Assembly (NCBI GenBank): GCA_958298945.1
Contig: CATQJD010000001.1
Span: 1,963,773 to 2,027,772, forward strand
Origin: Atherix ibis
Taxonomy: Eukaryota > Arthropoda > Insecta > Diptera > Athericidae
Reading direction: 5' to 3'
Length of the DNA: 64,000 nt
Shown: in pieces, positions 1 through 10,857 of the stretch
Position numbering within the stretch: the stretch's first letter is position 1
Layout of the letters: each line of letters starts with the position of its first letter
The notes under the pieces: model-generated
Seen by the model: only the letters and a program-made list of their open reading frames with translations
What the model was told of the DNA's origin: nothing
The model's database searches: none
Translations under genes and position numbers: made by a program

Positions 1-57
1 CCATACCAAAGACCTCTCCTTGAATTCCACTTTTTTCCATTACGATCGTAACAAATC

Positions 58-617
58 TTACGCTAGTAACAGAAGTGTTTTATTGATTTGAAGTTCCTTT
101 GGAAATCTATGAATTTCCAGAGGAACTCTGAATTCACAAAACACTCCTATAACTAGCTTCTCCGCTATTGTTATTACCTTCTGATTTGTATTGCAAACCA
201 TTCTGACTATTTTGTAAATTAGTAACTCACTACGAGTATGTACCGGTTTCCGTTTTTCATAGTAAAAAAAGGTTCCATTACGTACAGCAATATTCTTGCC
301 CATGAATCACCCACATTGTATCGCTTCATCGCCACATTGCTTCTTGTCTGTCGCCCGTTTATAGATGCGTAGCTCTTACACCTGCGACACAAATCTTTTA
401 TAATACCGCGGCAGTTAATCCAATAAAACCTGTGAAGAATTTTTACGTAACTTTTCTTCACCATCAGATGTGCTCCAGACACATCGTGGAAAAGCTTCAA
501 TACGTCCACTACAATTATTTTTACAATTTTCAGATGGTAGTTATTTCTCCGAGAGTTTTCCAATTTACGGCACAGCAACTCATTATGAATCATTAAACTC
601 TCCCCCACTGTGTCCAA
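58..617 (-). pseudogene. gypsy integrase fragment, frameshifted
   Basis: This encodes part of the integrase that would insert the element cDNA. In the 219-617 frame the zinc-binding region is readable (LFHDVSGAHL, then CRRCKSY), followed by the start of the catalytic core with NGNRYILVV. The second frame at 58-303 continues the core with IAEKLVIGVFCEF, so a frameshift separates them near 230-300. At the place where the first catalytic Asp is expected (RILLYVMEPF) there is Tyr. It lies downstream of the RNase H tail at 880-1000, as in an ordinary gypsy pol. The rest of the core lies outside the window or is lost. Confidence 0.8.
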
Positions 618-879
618 TACACTTCTGTAGTTGCACTCATACTTATTGTTTCATGCCATTGAGATTTTTTCATTCCATTTTTGAGCTATTTTTAAATCGG
701 ATTCAAATATCCATCTTCTGGGAGATTTGAATCCGATTTTAGAATATTGTCACTGCATTCTTCGCTAAGAACACAATATTGTACTGCATTTTTCGCTAAG
801 AGCACCCATTATTAAACTCTTTGTAACCTCGGCTTCTTTAACCTCATGTTAATTCTAATGTTTATAGCCATTTATACAA

Positions 880-1000
880 GGCCTCATCGAGAAACCATCT
901 GCATTACAGTGTGATTTGACCCTATGATGCTCCGTAGCAAAATCGTACTCTCGTAATTGCTCGATTCAGCGAGCTACCAGGTCTTCAGCATTGTTGAAGT
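880..1000 (-). pseudogene. gypsy RNase H C-terminal piece
   Basis: A short minus-strand frame reads LVARWIEQLREYDF followed by KSHCNADGFSMRPC. This is the end of a gypsy RNase H and its connection to integrase, where the usual pattern is a Trp-Ile-x-x-Leu-x-x-Tyr stretch and then a G/C-N-A-D-x-L/F-S-R motif. It lies between the RT and integrase pieces of the same remnant, in the expected order. It is too short and damaged to function. Confidence 0.65.
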
Positions 1001-1054
1001 GGATCAACCAATGGAAAAAAATTTAGTATGGAAAAAAAATTTCTGTTATAAGGA

Positions 1055-1119
1055 ACTCACTATAATACAAACACTTCGGCATTTTAGCAAATATTTTTTG
1101 TGTTTGTATTATAGTGAGT
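1055..1119. repeat. Hairpin with a 20-bp perfect stem
   Basis: The arm at 1055-1074 (actcactataatacaaacac) is the exact reverse complement of 1100-1119, around a 25-nt loop. The loop contains ttcggcattttagcaa, and a matching inverted segment (ttgctaaaaggccgaa) occurs again near 1157-1172. This looks like the end of a small foldback or MITE-type insertion inside the gypsy remnant. No coding capacity is seen. Confidence 0.8.
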
Positions 1120-1250
1120 AACTCTAGTTTTCCTCCGATTTTTATTTTTTATTATTGCTAAAAGGCCGAAGTGTTTTTATTATAGTGTGTAACTCTAGTT
1201 TTCGTCCGATTTTTTTTATTATACTGAGTGACGCAAAAGTTTTCCTTCGA
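1105..1250 (+). repeat. Short direct repeats with a shared core
   Basis: The phrase attatagtg(a/t)gtaactctagttttc(c/g)tccgattttt occurs at about 1109 and again at about 1178. A weaker third copy follows near 1220 (attatactgagtgacgcaaaagttttccttcga). Together with the hairpin at 1055-1119 this forms one small repeat cluster. Its origin is unknown. Confidence 0.7.
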
Positions 1251-1379
1251 TTAAGAAAATGCTTTGCTAAAATAAGTACTCACCACCCCGCGTTCTCCTC
1301 TCCATTGTGATAAAACTCGATCGATGTCCATATTACTAGCGTCTATGTCGATATTGCTTTATTCATTACAATTTTCGTT

Positions 1380-2266
1380 CCAGTTAAACTGACGCCTTAT
1401 TTCTGTAAGCTGATGTAATGGCCTGATAAAATCTGCAAAATTTTGTATAAATCACAAACTGAGAAATGCCCGCACCTCGGTCTAATTCATTGATATCGCC
1501 TAATCCGGACAGAATTGGTCTCCTTCGTATCCATTTGTATATTTCTATATGAAACAATGTCAGAGAAAGCTGACTTCTCTTTTGAAAAGTGAGCGCGCCT
1601 TGGGGCTCAGCTTTAGGTTTACATTTCATAGTTTTTTAAAAATCCGCCCTAGTTTTGCAAAAGATCTTCAAAATAATACCCAATTACGATTAAATCGTTC
1701 AAATATAAAAGGTAGGCAACTCTTATTAGCATAGAAAGCAGCAGTTCCATAAGCCTCTCGAATATTGCAGGCGCTTTGCATTATCCGAAATGGCATAACT
1801 TTGAATTACCACAGTCCTTTTCCTGTAGACAGCGCCATTTTTTATCTTTCCCATCAATTTCCATCTACCAGTAATTACTTTTCAAGTCTAAAGTGGAGAA
1901 CCACTTCATTCCATTTAGCATCAAGCCTGGGCAGTGAATAGCTGTCTTTCTTTGTGAGGTTTTCCAAACAGCGGTAGTCTATACAGAATCGCCAAAACTA
2001 CTGGTGAATACCTTGTATGCAATGAAGGTTCGACTGCACCACTAGCTCACATTTAGCCAATCATTATATCCGGCTTTTTTTCTCGAGCTACCGGGACTCT
2101 TCATGGCCTTTGTGGAAAAGGTGTTGGATTTTTCGTATTGATTTTGTATTTCACCAATGTCACTTTTATGTAGAGAGAACATATCACGGGGGTCCATTAG
2201 AAGATCGCGGGCCTTTTTTAGTTGCTCTTTCGATAATTCATTACAGCAATTTAGCAATTTTCTCAA
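1380..2266 (-). pseudogene. gypsy reverse transcriptase fragment
   Basis: This is part of a retrotransposon polymerase. At 2042-2266 a frame reads LNCCNELSKEQLKKARDLL, the stretch between protease and RT. After a frame change, about 1700-1985 gives DYRCLENLTKKDSYSLPR, then FRLEK, WRCLQ-like and FKVMPF motifs, which correspond to the fingers and palm start of a gypsy RT. The palm segment that should carry the first catalytic Asp reads FRLEK and is followed by a stop. The tail at 1384-1629 is open but less recognisable. It is non-functional. Confidence 0.75.
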
Positions 2267-2700
2267 GGTGTAGTCAGTAACTTTCGATTTTGTTTTCTTC
2301 TATTTATAACCTAACTTAGCAATAAGAAGCATTTCATGTAGAATAAGTTAGTTCTGGTAAATATCTATAAAGTGGAAGACTTCTTCCAATTGAAATTTAA
2401 AAAAAAAGAAGGCAATTACAGAAAATCCACCAACATCGGTCACAAATGAGTGATCGTTCTTTCAATTGGAAGAAAGTGATGATGTCGAAGCTGATGTAAT
2501 CAAAATAATGGATTTGTTTCAACGTTTTTTGGCTTTTGGTGGCGATTTAAAACCGGCCATGATTTTTTGTATCACGATTCTCAGTTCGCTTCCATAAGTT
2601 TACCACGTATTGGTTTCAACATAGGAAAATCGTGCTGATGAAATCACATCGAGTGTTATTTGTTCGGCCATCGCTAAATATTGAAAACGCATTGAAAGAA
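2267..2700. other. Gene-free stretch between remnants
   Basis: I see no supported gene here. The sequence is AT-rich, with the short near-repeat cttccaattgaaa/tttcaattggaag at 2382-2472, which can pair as a weak inverted repeat. Confidence 0.5.
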
Positions 2701-2709
2701 GTCTAAATA

Positions 2710-3560
2710 TTGAAAACGACAGGGGTCGCATTAACATTGAAACAGCTGACATGGACAATGAAACAGCTAACACGGACAAATTATAATGCTTTTTCTGCAG
2801 CCATAAGGGATATTATAAAAAGGATTGTCATAAGTTTATTGCGCATAAAGAAAAGAAGTAGAATCAGTTTCAGAATCAGAAAAGGGCTCAACAGGTAAAT
2901 TCTGTGAAAATATCGGTGCTTATCAACATTTATTCGCAACATTGGTAATAAATACGGATGGTTGGCTGGTTCATAGTGGAGCTACTAGTCAAATGGTTAA
3001 TAAGAGTGAAATTATCATCAATATTAAGAAACATACCAAGAGTATATGCTTGGCAAATGATCATAAGGTATATGCGATTTGAAAAGGAATAGTCAAGAAG
3101 GCATTCAATACAAACGAACGGCGCTACATACTCTATAGCAGAAGAGCATTGGCGAATGTAAAAATCGAACTCGCATTAAAATAGTCAGGTGCATAATCGT
3201 GGAGGCAAAGTTCCGGAATAAGTTTTGGGGTAAAGCTTTTGTAATGGAAAATAACGTACAGAATCGTGTACATGCTACTGACATCATACGAACACCGTTT
3301 AAAAATACGTATAACACCAAACCAAATTGAAATTTTTTCAAACGATTTAAATGAAAATATTACGTACATGTTCCTGATGAAAAGCATAAGGAACTTGATT
3401 TGAATGCAACTACGACAATTTTTGTTCGTTATAACGCAATCAAGAAAGCATACAGACTACATACCATCAACAGTAAGAGTCATCAGAAGCCGTGAAGTCA
3501 AATTTATCAAGAAAAGCAGTTTATGGAAAGTCCATCAATTCAATCATTTACCAAAAAATG
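2710..3560 (+). pseudogene. Ty1/copia polyprotein remnant (Gag knuckle, protease, integrase tail)
   Basis: Pieces of a copia polyprotein appear in order on the plus strand. Around 2787-2840 a frame gives CFFCSHKGYYKKDC, a CCHC knuckle in which the usual His is Tyr. Near 2957-3005 the frame reads WLVHSGATSQMVN, matching the copia protease motif but with His where the active-site Asp is expected. Between 3120 and 3470 there are short integrase-like pieces, including DEKHKELD and AYRLH. Most of the coding length is missing and many stops are present. The relic ends just before the LTR of the next gypsy element at 3626, which may have inserted beside or into it. Confidence 0.7.
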
Positions 3561-3625
3561 AATTTTTACCAAAAAAAAAAATCTGCATCATTTACCAAAA
3601 AAATGAAGCTACAATTTTATAAAAC

Positions 3626-3961
3626 TGTGGCAATTGGATTAAAAAAACTAAAAATTCGTACAAGCAGTTATACAAACATGCACACAACATGCATACTGCA
3701 CATGCTACACATACACATTGACATTCACTTGTGCACGCCTGAGCGCCATGGCAATGAATGTGTGTTGCGCGGTCAATCGCACGATAGCACTCAGCAGTAA
3801 CATGCGTTAACTTAACATAAAGTCACATACTTAATTGACAAATAATAGTTTTTTATTTTAGGGATTTTCTAAGACACAATTAAATAAATAATGTTAAAAA
3901 GTAATATTTATTCATTTATGTGAAATATATTTATCATATTTAGTTGGTTAAACCAACTACA
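3626..3961 (+). repeat. 5' LTR of the gypsy element
   Basis: It begins with tgtggcaattgg and ends with ccaactaca, so it has the usual TG...CA ends. The same first 38 bases recur at 7520, after a purine tract. The LTR includes an alternating purine-pyrimidine stretch around 3675-3725 (repeated acaca/catac words). Confidence 0.85.
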
Positions 3962-3962
3962 T

Positions 3963-3980
3963 TGGTGACTCCGACGTGAT
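3963..3980 (+). promoter_or_regulatory. Primer-binding site candidate
   Basis: The sequence tggtgactccgacgtgat starts 1 nt after the LTR end. It begins with TGG, the complement of a tRNA CCA end. I cannot name the tRNA with confidence. Confidence 0.6.
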
Positions 3981-4663
3981 GTGTGTATTGCGGTCTGAAA
4001 TCTAAATCGTGCGATTCATATTTGTACGTGTGTTAAAATAAAATTCAAGTCAAAATAATAAGAACTTTAATTTCTCAAATACGCAATTTGTTAAAAGCAT
4101 ACTAAAGGCAAAAGCAAAAAAATTATATTAACTATATACATGAGCTTAAATTGTCAGCGAGACAGCTGAAGAGAACAAGGAGAGGAGATTGTTATTTTGA
4201 CTGGCAGTGCGTTTGTGTATGTACGGTATTTAGTTATTCGTGACGAAATTGCACTGACATATAGAAAAGAGACAACAAAAGCAAAGGTGAACTTAACGCA
4301 ATAGCAACAGTCAAACAGTAGCAGCAAAATCGGCTACCATAAAAGCTGAACATAAAGTGGCACACAATCGTCCATCAGCTAAGATAGCCTGGAAGTTACT
4401 ACATCTGTGGCGTCAGCGTCAATAATCGCAGTAAACAGAAGTAACAGAGTGTGTAGAAGAAGAGTTCTGAACGCAAATTGTATATTTAAATCGTTGCGGG
4501 AGTATTCAAGCAAACAGCTTGTTAAAGTAGGGGGCAATTGTGGAAAATTCCATTGCTGATCGACAGATACAGAAATAATTTTATTATCAAATAAAATTTG
4601 AAAAATTTCGTAAAGGCAACCAAAAATCCACCGAAGGCATATCCTCTATCGCCAGAATTTAAA

Positions 4664-5330
4664 GATGCAAGCAATATTTTTCCAAATAATTCGGTAAATT
4701 AAATTCACAAGGTGTCTGTCAAACCAGCACCATTTATCAAAACAGCTCCAAAATTATACTTCATGCAAACGGAAGCTCAGTTTTTATTAGCTGGTTCCAC
4801 AATTTCTACAGCCAGTCATTGACATTAAATAAATACGAAACACTAAAAACACGAATTTTAGCCGAATTCATACATTTTTTTGTTAAAAGAAGCCGAATTG
4901 GGTGATGCCAAGCCATCACAACTTCTTCGAAAAATGCGCGAGCTGTCAAATAATGCACTCTCAAATGAGCCGTTAGAAACACTTTGGATCGAACGTTTGC
5001 CAGAACAAATTCGTCCTGTTATCTCCACTGCTGACGGCGATTTGACAAAAATTGCAAGCATGGGGGACAAAATTTTAGAAATTGCAACGTTTCGACAAAT
5101 TAGCGAGGAAGCAACGCCCTCTACTTTCAAAAAAGTTCTCCCAATTTTCGAATAATCGCGGACGCTCAGAAAGTCGCGTTAAATCAAAAGATCGCAGACG
5201 ATCCACTTCATGTCCTAACAATAATAGTCCATATTGCTATTATCACTTCAAGTTCGGTGCAATGGCACAAAAAAGTACCGAACCTTGTAAATTTTCATCT
5301 ACTAAGGAGGACTCAAACTAATTATTTCCA
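4664..5330 (+). pseudogene. gypsy Gag, interrupted
   Basis: This encodes a retrotransposon capsid-type Gag. One frame reads VSVKPAPFIKTAPKLYF then AEAQFLLAG-like residues, and the best preserved block (4880-5155) has LGDAKPSQLLRKMREL, LWIERLPEQIRPVI and ADGDLTKIASMGDKILEI, typical of gypsy capsid C-terminal domains. It is followed in another frame by YCYYHFKFGAMAQKS and EPCKF, a Cys/His cluster at the Gag end. The N-terminal half is shortened by a deletion near 4790-4860, and a frameshift lies near 5140. Related Gag pieces occur on the other strand at 22489-22728. Confidence 0.75.
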
Positions 5331-5880
5331 CTTCCGAAACAATGGCGAGCGAAGTGGACACCTCGAAAAGTAAACGTCTTTTCATTTTTGATCGCCAAAG
5401 TAACAGAAAATATTTCGCGTTAAAGGATGAAACGGAGCATCGCATACATTTAGAATTGGTTTTAAATCGTCTGCAACAATTCAATATAAAAATCAACACA
5501 GCGAAATGCGACATTGGCAAACCAACAGTTCTATTTCTGGGACACATGGTAACCGCTAATGGAATACTTCCAAATACCGAAAAAATTGATGCAATTTTGA
5601 ACTTCAAAAAGCCAAAAAAAGCGTTCGAACTTCGTCGTTTTTACTGTTCATAAATTTTTATCGGCGTTTTCTCCCACATGCAGCTGCAACACAGGGAAAA
5701 CTACAGTCCCTAATTAGGGGGAACAAGTAAAAGGATCAATCACTGATTGGTTGGTCCGACGAAGCTAACGCAGCTTTCGAAAAATGCAAGTCAGACATAG
5801 CATCTGTCACTTGTTTATCTCATCCAGTAACGGGAGCCCAATTGGTACTTCATGTTGATAGGCCAGCGATTTTGCTGTAG
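5330..5880 (+). pseudogene. Protease-RT deletion junction and RT thumb
   Basis: The frame at 5342-5653 starts with the protease lead-in KRLFIFDRQSNRKYF and passes directly into RT sequence (LELVLNRLQQFNIKIN, then FLGHMVTANGILP). The protease active site and the RT catalytic palm are therefore deleted in frame. After a stop the text continues as NFYRRFLPHAAATQGKLQS, the standard gypsy RT end. The same protease lead-in occurs in the minus-strand copy at 21813-22418, where the missing part is present. Confidence 0.8.
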
Positions 5881-5883
5881 GCG

Positions 5884-7122
5884 CAGTTCTGCAACAAATC
5901 GTGGACAATAAATTACAGCCATTGGGATTTTACTCAAAAAGAATGACCGACACGCAAATCAGATACAGCACTTATGATTGTGAGTTATTGGCCATCAATC
6001 AATCAATTAAATTTTTCAAATACATGATCGAAGGTCGAAACTGCATCATTTATACTGATCATAAGCCGCTGATTTTCGCGTTTCTACAGAAACCAAACAA
6101 AGCATCGCCACGACAACTACGTCATTTGGATTTCATCGGTCAAATTTCATGTGATTTAAGTCACGTGTCCGGAAGGGACAATATTATTGCTGATGCACTC
6201 TCACGCATTGAAACCATTTCAAACGACTTAAGCATCGAGCTCATCGCATCTTCGCAAATCGACGACAACAAACTTGAACAAATTCTGAAAAATCCAAGTT
6301 CGTCGTTAAAACTTGCACGGGTATCATTACCCAATTCAAATCTCCAATTATATTGTGATACGTCAACGGACAACATTCGTCCATACATTGATACGAATCT
6401 TCGCAAACCAATCTTCGAACTATTGCACAATGCGTCACATCCAGGAAAGCGGGCAACAATCAAAATGATCACCGAAAAATATGTTTGGTCCAACATGAAA
6501 ACTGTCATTTCAAAATGGGGGCCGTCTTGCATTCAATGCCAAAAATGCAATATTGTACGACACAACTAAGCCATTTTGGACAATTTCAAGGTACCAAATC
6601 AATGATTTCAACACATCAACATCGATCTTGGTGGCCCATTACCAATGTCAAATAATCATTTCTACGTACTCACCATTACCATCGATAACATAACTGCAGA
6701 AACTTGCGCCAAAGCTCTGATTAGTGGTTGGGTGTCACACTACGGTGTACCGCAATACATAACCACTGATCAGTGGCGCCAATTTGATGCAATTCTTTTT
6801 ACCAAACTCAACAAAATCATCGGATGTAAACATTTTCGCTCAATCCAATGGACTCATCGAAAGATTACATCGAACACTTAGAGCCGCAATAAAATGTCAT
6901 GCCAATGCATCACATTGGTCTAACATTCTCCCATTACTTCTACTCAGTCTTCGAGCGATGTTCAAACCGGATATTAAAACACTACAAATTCCCGGAGATT
7001 TTCTCGAAACAGCTCCACTCACAAGAAACACGTCGGACTTTGCAACTGAACTTGGCAGCATGATGAAAAATTTGCAACCACTGAAGATATCAAACCATTC
7101 GTCCAATAGTTATTATGTATAG
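5884..7122 (+). pseudogene. gypsy RNase H and integrase, broken
   Basis: The frame at 5901-6569 covers RNase H (GFYSKRMTDTQIRYSTYDCE, IYTDHKPLIFAF) and the integrase zinc-binding domain (LLHNASHPGKRAT, then CIQCQKC, an intact HHCC pattern). A stop follows. The core continues in other frames at 6645-6881 (ISGWVSHYGVPQYITTDQW, where the usual Gly after TDQ is Trp) and 6784-7122 (IERLHRTLRAAIKCH, LLLLSLRA). Stops and frameshifts between these pieces mean no complete integrase can be made. Confidence 0.85.
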
Positions 7123-7169
7123 AAAAGCCTAGCAGATTGCACCCACGTATTTCTGTGTAATTACAAAGT

Positions 7170-7519
7170 ACGCCCGCCACTCAAATGACCTTACGACGGC
7201 CCATTCAAAGTTGTTCGCCGAACACTTAAAAATTTCGAAATTATTGTCGATGGCATCGACAAAACCGTCACAATTGACAGACTGAAAGCCGCCGTCGTCG
7301 AAATGGACGAACCACCGAGTGCAAATTTTATAGAACCGGCAACCAATATAATCAATGATTCGACAAAAGAAAAGGACATTGACAACAATAATAAGAATAT
7401 TACCTTAGACACTAAGATTTCCAAAGATTCTTTACCAAAACAAACCCGTTCGGGGAGAATTATTCGTCCACCGAACAGATTCGTTCATTTTTTAACAGCA
7501 AGTCACTGGTGGGGGAGTA
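7170..7519 (+). pseudogene. Integrase C-terminal tail and purine tract
   Basis: The frame reads YDGPFKVVRRTLKNFEII, VTIDRLKAAVVEMDEPP and further on TRSGRIIRPPNRFVHF. This is the C-terminal end of a gypsy Pol polyprotein, with the GPF/V box and the basic RSGR..RPP..F tail. It ends close to a purine-rich run (ggtgggggagta, 7508-7519) that directly precedes the 3' LTR start, as expected of a polypurine tract priming plus-strand DNA. Confidence 0.75.
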
Positions 7520-7557
7520 TGTGGTAATTGGATTAAAAAACTAAAACATTCGTAATT
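7520..7557 (+). repeat. Start of a truncated 3' LTR
   Basis: About 38 bases match the start of the 5' LTR at 3626 (tgtggtaattggattaaaa versus tgtggcaattggattaaaa). After attcgta the two diverge, so only a stub remains. Confidence 0.8.
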
Positions 7558-8640
7558 ACGCTCACCATTACGAGATCTCGCGGACTAGATAGCTTCAAGA
7601 TATTTGACCGAAAAGTGAACACATCTACAGCAACGAGAACGTAGGGGATAGGCAAATTTCCAACAGCTTAGGTTGTATCAAATTGAACTGCTTATTTCCA
7701 TCGCTTCTGCAAAGTTGAAGTAATTAAATACACCATCATGGGAACATAGCCCTTTTTGACCCATATCAGTATATAAAAATTTATACTTTGCGTCAGCGAT
7801 TTCCATCATTACGATGCTATAAGTGCTTATATAATTGTAAAAAATGCTACAATATTTTGGTGGGGCGACAATCACAACAAACTACCCATCAACGATTCAT
7901 TTTGGAAAATTCTATATTTCATTATATTTCTGAGTAAAAAATAGGATATGAACCATAAAATAAATAATATATTTCATTATAAGCCATAAAATAGGATATG
8001 AACCAAGATATACCTTAGTGAAACACGGAAACAGTCAGTACCGAAAAAACTTACTATGCCAACGTAGAAACAGGAATGACTAATAAACAAGCATAAAAAT
8101 TTTCCCAACCTAAATGCGTTTTTGCGCTGGTGGGTGTAGCAACAGGATGTAGAGGGAAAGTAATGCGGTGCCATACATAATCGTGTAAAATCAGCTAATT
8201 AGAGTACACATTTTTATTTTCCGTTATATGCCAAACATGTAATTGAAAATTTTTGATTAGATCAATGTCGGATTAGATAATTGTCAGTATTCAAAGGCTG
8301 CCAAAATTGAATTATAGTCTATTTGATGGGACTGAGTGGCTTAAAGTAATCAAAATGGTTAAATAATAACCCTTAATTATTATTAACATGGAATTTATAT
8401 AAATTGCAAGTATTGCCAATTCTTACCTTTGGCAATGTTGCTAATTAGATATGTGCATCGGGTTTTATAAGTATTGACTCGATCCCATAGTCAAAATATA
8501 TAACAACTTTCTCCTCCAGATAAATTAAGATGATTAGGTGCTATTCTAATTCACTTCGATCGCCTTGGACCTGCTGGTATATCTCCATTGATTGTATTTT
8601 TGAATTCGGTTGATTGATAGTCTGAAGAAGATGGTATGGC
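7558..8640. other. AT-rich stretch without a recognised gene
   Basis: No supported gene. Around 7908-8005 two copies of the phrase aaaataggatatgaacca occur 47-48 bases apart, each near tttcattata, a small imperfect tandem duplication. The open frames in this stretch have no recognisable motifs. Confidence 0.5.
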
Positions 8641-10230
8641 AATCGCTATTGCTATCGACTCTTCCGGTAATAGGTTTTTAATGGCCCGTTGGCTGGGTAA
8701 TACTTCCGTCTCTTGTAAGTCAGTTGTAAGTCAATTAATTTTATCATTGGTTGTATTTCAATTAGTTCTTCGCAATTGGTCACAATGGCTCTATGTTTAT
8801 CATTATTCTTTTTAATAAAGATAATTGTTCTTTCAGTATCTATTAATATTTCATATATTCCACTTCCTATTTTGCATATTATTTTCCAGAATTCTTTTTG
8901 CAGCATTTATTTTGGTAAAATCGAGCTTGAATTTATTCATTATCTAAAAATTTTCTAGGTTCATTATCGACTATTTGAGATTTTACACATCTAAAAATTA
9001 TCTAGGTTTGTCAACTATTTGAGATTTTACACAGTGTAGACTGAATTAATTCTACGAATTGTTCTTTTGAATATTAATTCAGAGGGTGAAAGTTCTATAG
9101 TTACATTGATTATTCAAATTTGTTCCATTATCCGAAACCAAATTTGGAGCAGGCCAAATCTTCCGAACATTTTCCGAAGTATTTTAATTATTTTTGCAAA
9201 ACTAATTGATTCCGTTGGTTTGGCCTTCACGCATTTCGTATAAGCATCAACTACTATTAGTAAATAGCGTTCATTAATTTGGCCAGCATAATCGATATGT
9301 ACCCTCTGTCAGGGCCTTGTGCGATACTGCCAAGAATGTGGAATTTATTTAATTGTATTAATTTTATTTTTTCAAAAATCATAACAACTACTTAACACAG
9401 GCTCGATATCCTTGTCTTTTCCTTTCCATCACTTATAATTTCGTGCTGAAGCTTTCATTTGGACTATGCCTGAATTCCCAATATGAAGCTCATTGAGAAT
9501 TCTTTTTTTGGAGATATTTAGGTATCATTATTCATATTCCATTAAATATGCTATGATTTTCAAATGTAAAATTGTCCTCCTTTAGTATTGAATTCTAATA
9601 GAGCCTGCATTTCCGTTTTTTCCTTTGTGTAACTGGAATTTTTTCTATTTAATTTAATTGAAAAAAGGTATTATTATTTGAATATCTTCATTAAAAATCT
9701 GCGTTGCTGTGATCTTTTGTGTTTAAATATTGAAAATTATTATCATATCCTCATAAGCAACTTGCGTAATGCAGCAATATTATAACTGACATTGCTGGTA
9801 AGTCCTTATTTGGGTAAATAATTCTAGTTTATGGTTTATAATCCGCAATCAATGATATTTTACGAACATAACAATATTGATAAACCGTCTTCAATCCTCA
9901 AACTATTGCAGTGGCTTCCTTATAAATTTGTGCATAGCTTCTTTCAGATTTTGCTAGTGAATGTGGTGGAAAAACTATTGGTCTTTTATTATTATTTTTA
10001 TCAATGTGATAAATAACTGCTCCTAACTGCTCCCAATAGATGATGCAACTGTAGCGAGAACTAATGGCAATTTATCATTAAACGGTATTAAAATATTTCC
10101 AATGGAATCTCGTTTTTAGAGATAAATGTTTTTTTCGTAAATACTATCTCACATTTTAATTCTGAACTAAAATTGCATTTTCTTCTGGCCCAAATGGCAC
10201 CCTCGTATGTTATTGTAATAACAAATAAGA
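8640..10230 (-). pseudogene. Ty3/gypsy RNase H-integrase remnant
   Basis: On the minus strand this shows, from high to low coordinates, an RNase H start (LPLVLATVASSIG near 10035-10075), the YAQI/KEA region near 9900-9960, and an integrase core near 9180-9305 that reads RVHIDYAGQINERYLLIVVD and then KAKPTESI. The first integrase Asp is present in HIDYAG. The next core motif appears near 9120-9170 only after a frame change. The frame at 8652-8906 could be the integrase C-terminal region but is not diagnostic. No LTRs are visible. Many stops make this a dead copy. Confidence 0.7.
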
Positions 10231-10384
10231 TTTGTGTATCCTTGGGTGTTGAAAGGGATGAGGTAGGTAGTAAAGTTTAGAAATAAAAAATTGATGAACG
10301 TTATATACTCAGAGAGCACGTTACGCTGCTAGGTATATTTGTCATTAGCTTAATACGTAGATTGCGTTAAGGTTTGAAGTGTAA

Positions 10385-10720
10385 GCAAATTGGTGATATC
10401 ACACCCACCATAACCAGAAAAAATGCATGCCGAAACATTTACGGGAAAATAGAGATACCCAAACGTGTTAATTTCTCCATGAGAAAAAGAAGAAGAAAAA
10501 TAAAGGGGATGCAAAAACAAACAAAAAATTAAAATTAAAATTCAGGCAAAGGGGATGGAATAGAAAATGATGAGGAAGGTATAAAAATTGAGAAAGTTAT
10601 CATAAAAATTCCAAAAACAAAAAAATTAATAAAAAAATTGGAGATATAATTAAAAAAATAATAAAATTGCAAAAGGAAAAAAATGGAAAAACTGAAGCCT
10701 AATAAATCATGATAATTCAA
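10385..10720 (+). repeat. Dispersed repeat, copy 1
   Basis: This segment begins tcacacccaccataaccagaaaaaatgc and includes ggtgttaatttctcc-like and gaggaaggtat words. A second diverged copy in the same orientation starts near 11307. It is non-coding and purine-rich. Possibly an LTR or a non-autonomous element. Confidence 0.65.
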
Positions 10721-10730
10721 TTAAAAAAGC

Positions 10731-10857
10731 AATTAATTTTTTTACATTTTCATGTTCTCCTTCATAATATTAAATTTTATTGTGAAAAAACAGTTTTTAA
10801 AAAAAATTAAATTTGATACTATGAAGGGGAGCATGAAAATGTAAAAAAAATTAATTT
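10731..10857. repeat. Imperfect inverted repeat of about 47-bp arms
   Basis: The left arm (10731-10776) runs aattaattttttttaca-like and tccttcataatatt. The right arm (10809-10857) is its near reverse complement, with a few mismatches (ggggagcatgaaaatg versus cattttcatgttctcc). The 32-nt spacer is A-rich. It has the form of a small foldback element. Confidence 0.7.

Larger units (their letters stand above)
1..2266 (-). mobile_element. Ty3/gypsy retrotransposon pol remnant, cut by the window edge
   Basis: Read on the minus strand, this stretch follows the order of a Ty3/gypsy pol: the linker before RT (2042-2266), RT (about 1690-2000), the end of RNase H (about 880-1000) and integrase (58-617). 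The order and the similarity of style suggest one element rather than several. No LTR is visible, and the element runs off the left edge of the window. Frameshifts and stops break every domain, and a hairpin and direct repeats at 1055-1250 sit between integrase and RT. It is a dead copy. The family assignment rests on motif recognition, not on a search. Confidence 0.8.
3626..7557 (+). mobile_element. Ty3/gypsy LTR retrotransposon, internally deleted and 3'-truncated
   Basis: This is the clearest single gypsy copy in the window. A 336-bp 5' LTR (3626-3961) is followed directly by a primer-binding-site-like sequence, Gag, a protease-RT deletion junction, RT, RNase H, integrase, a purine tract and the first 38 bp of the 3' LTR. 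The 3' LTR start (tgtggtaattggattaaaa at 7520) matches the 5' LTR start with one substitution in the first 20 bases. After about 7557 the similarity stops, so the 3' end is lost. The missing middle of protease and RT, plus stops and frameshifts, make it non-autonomous. Confidence 0.88.
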
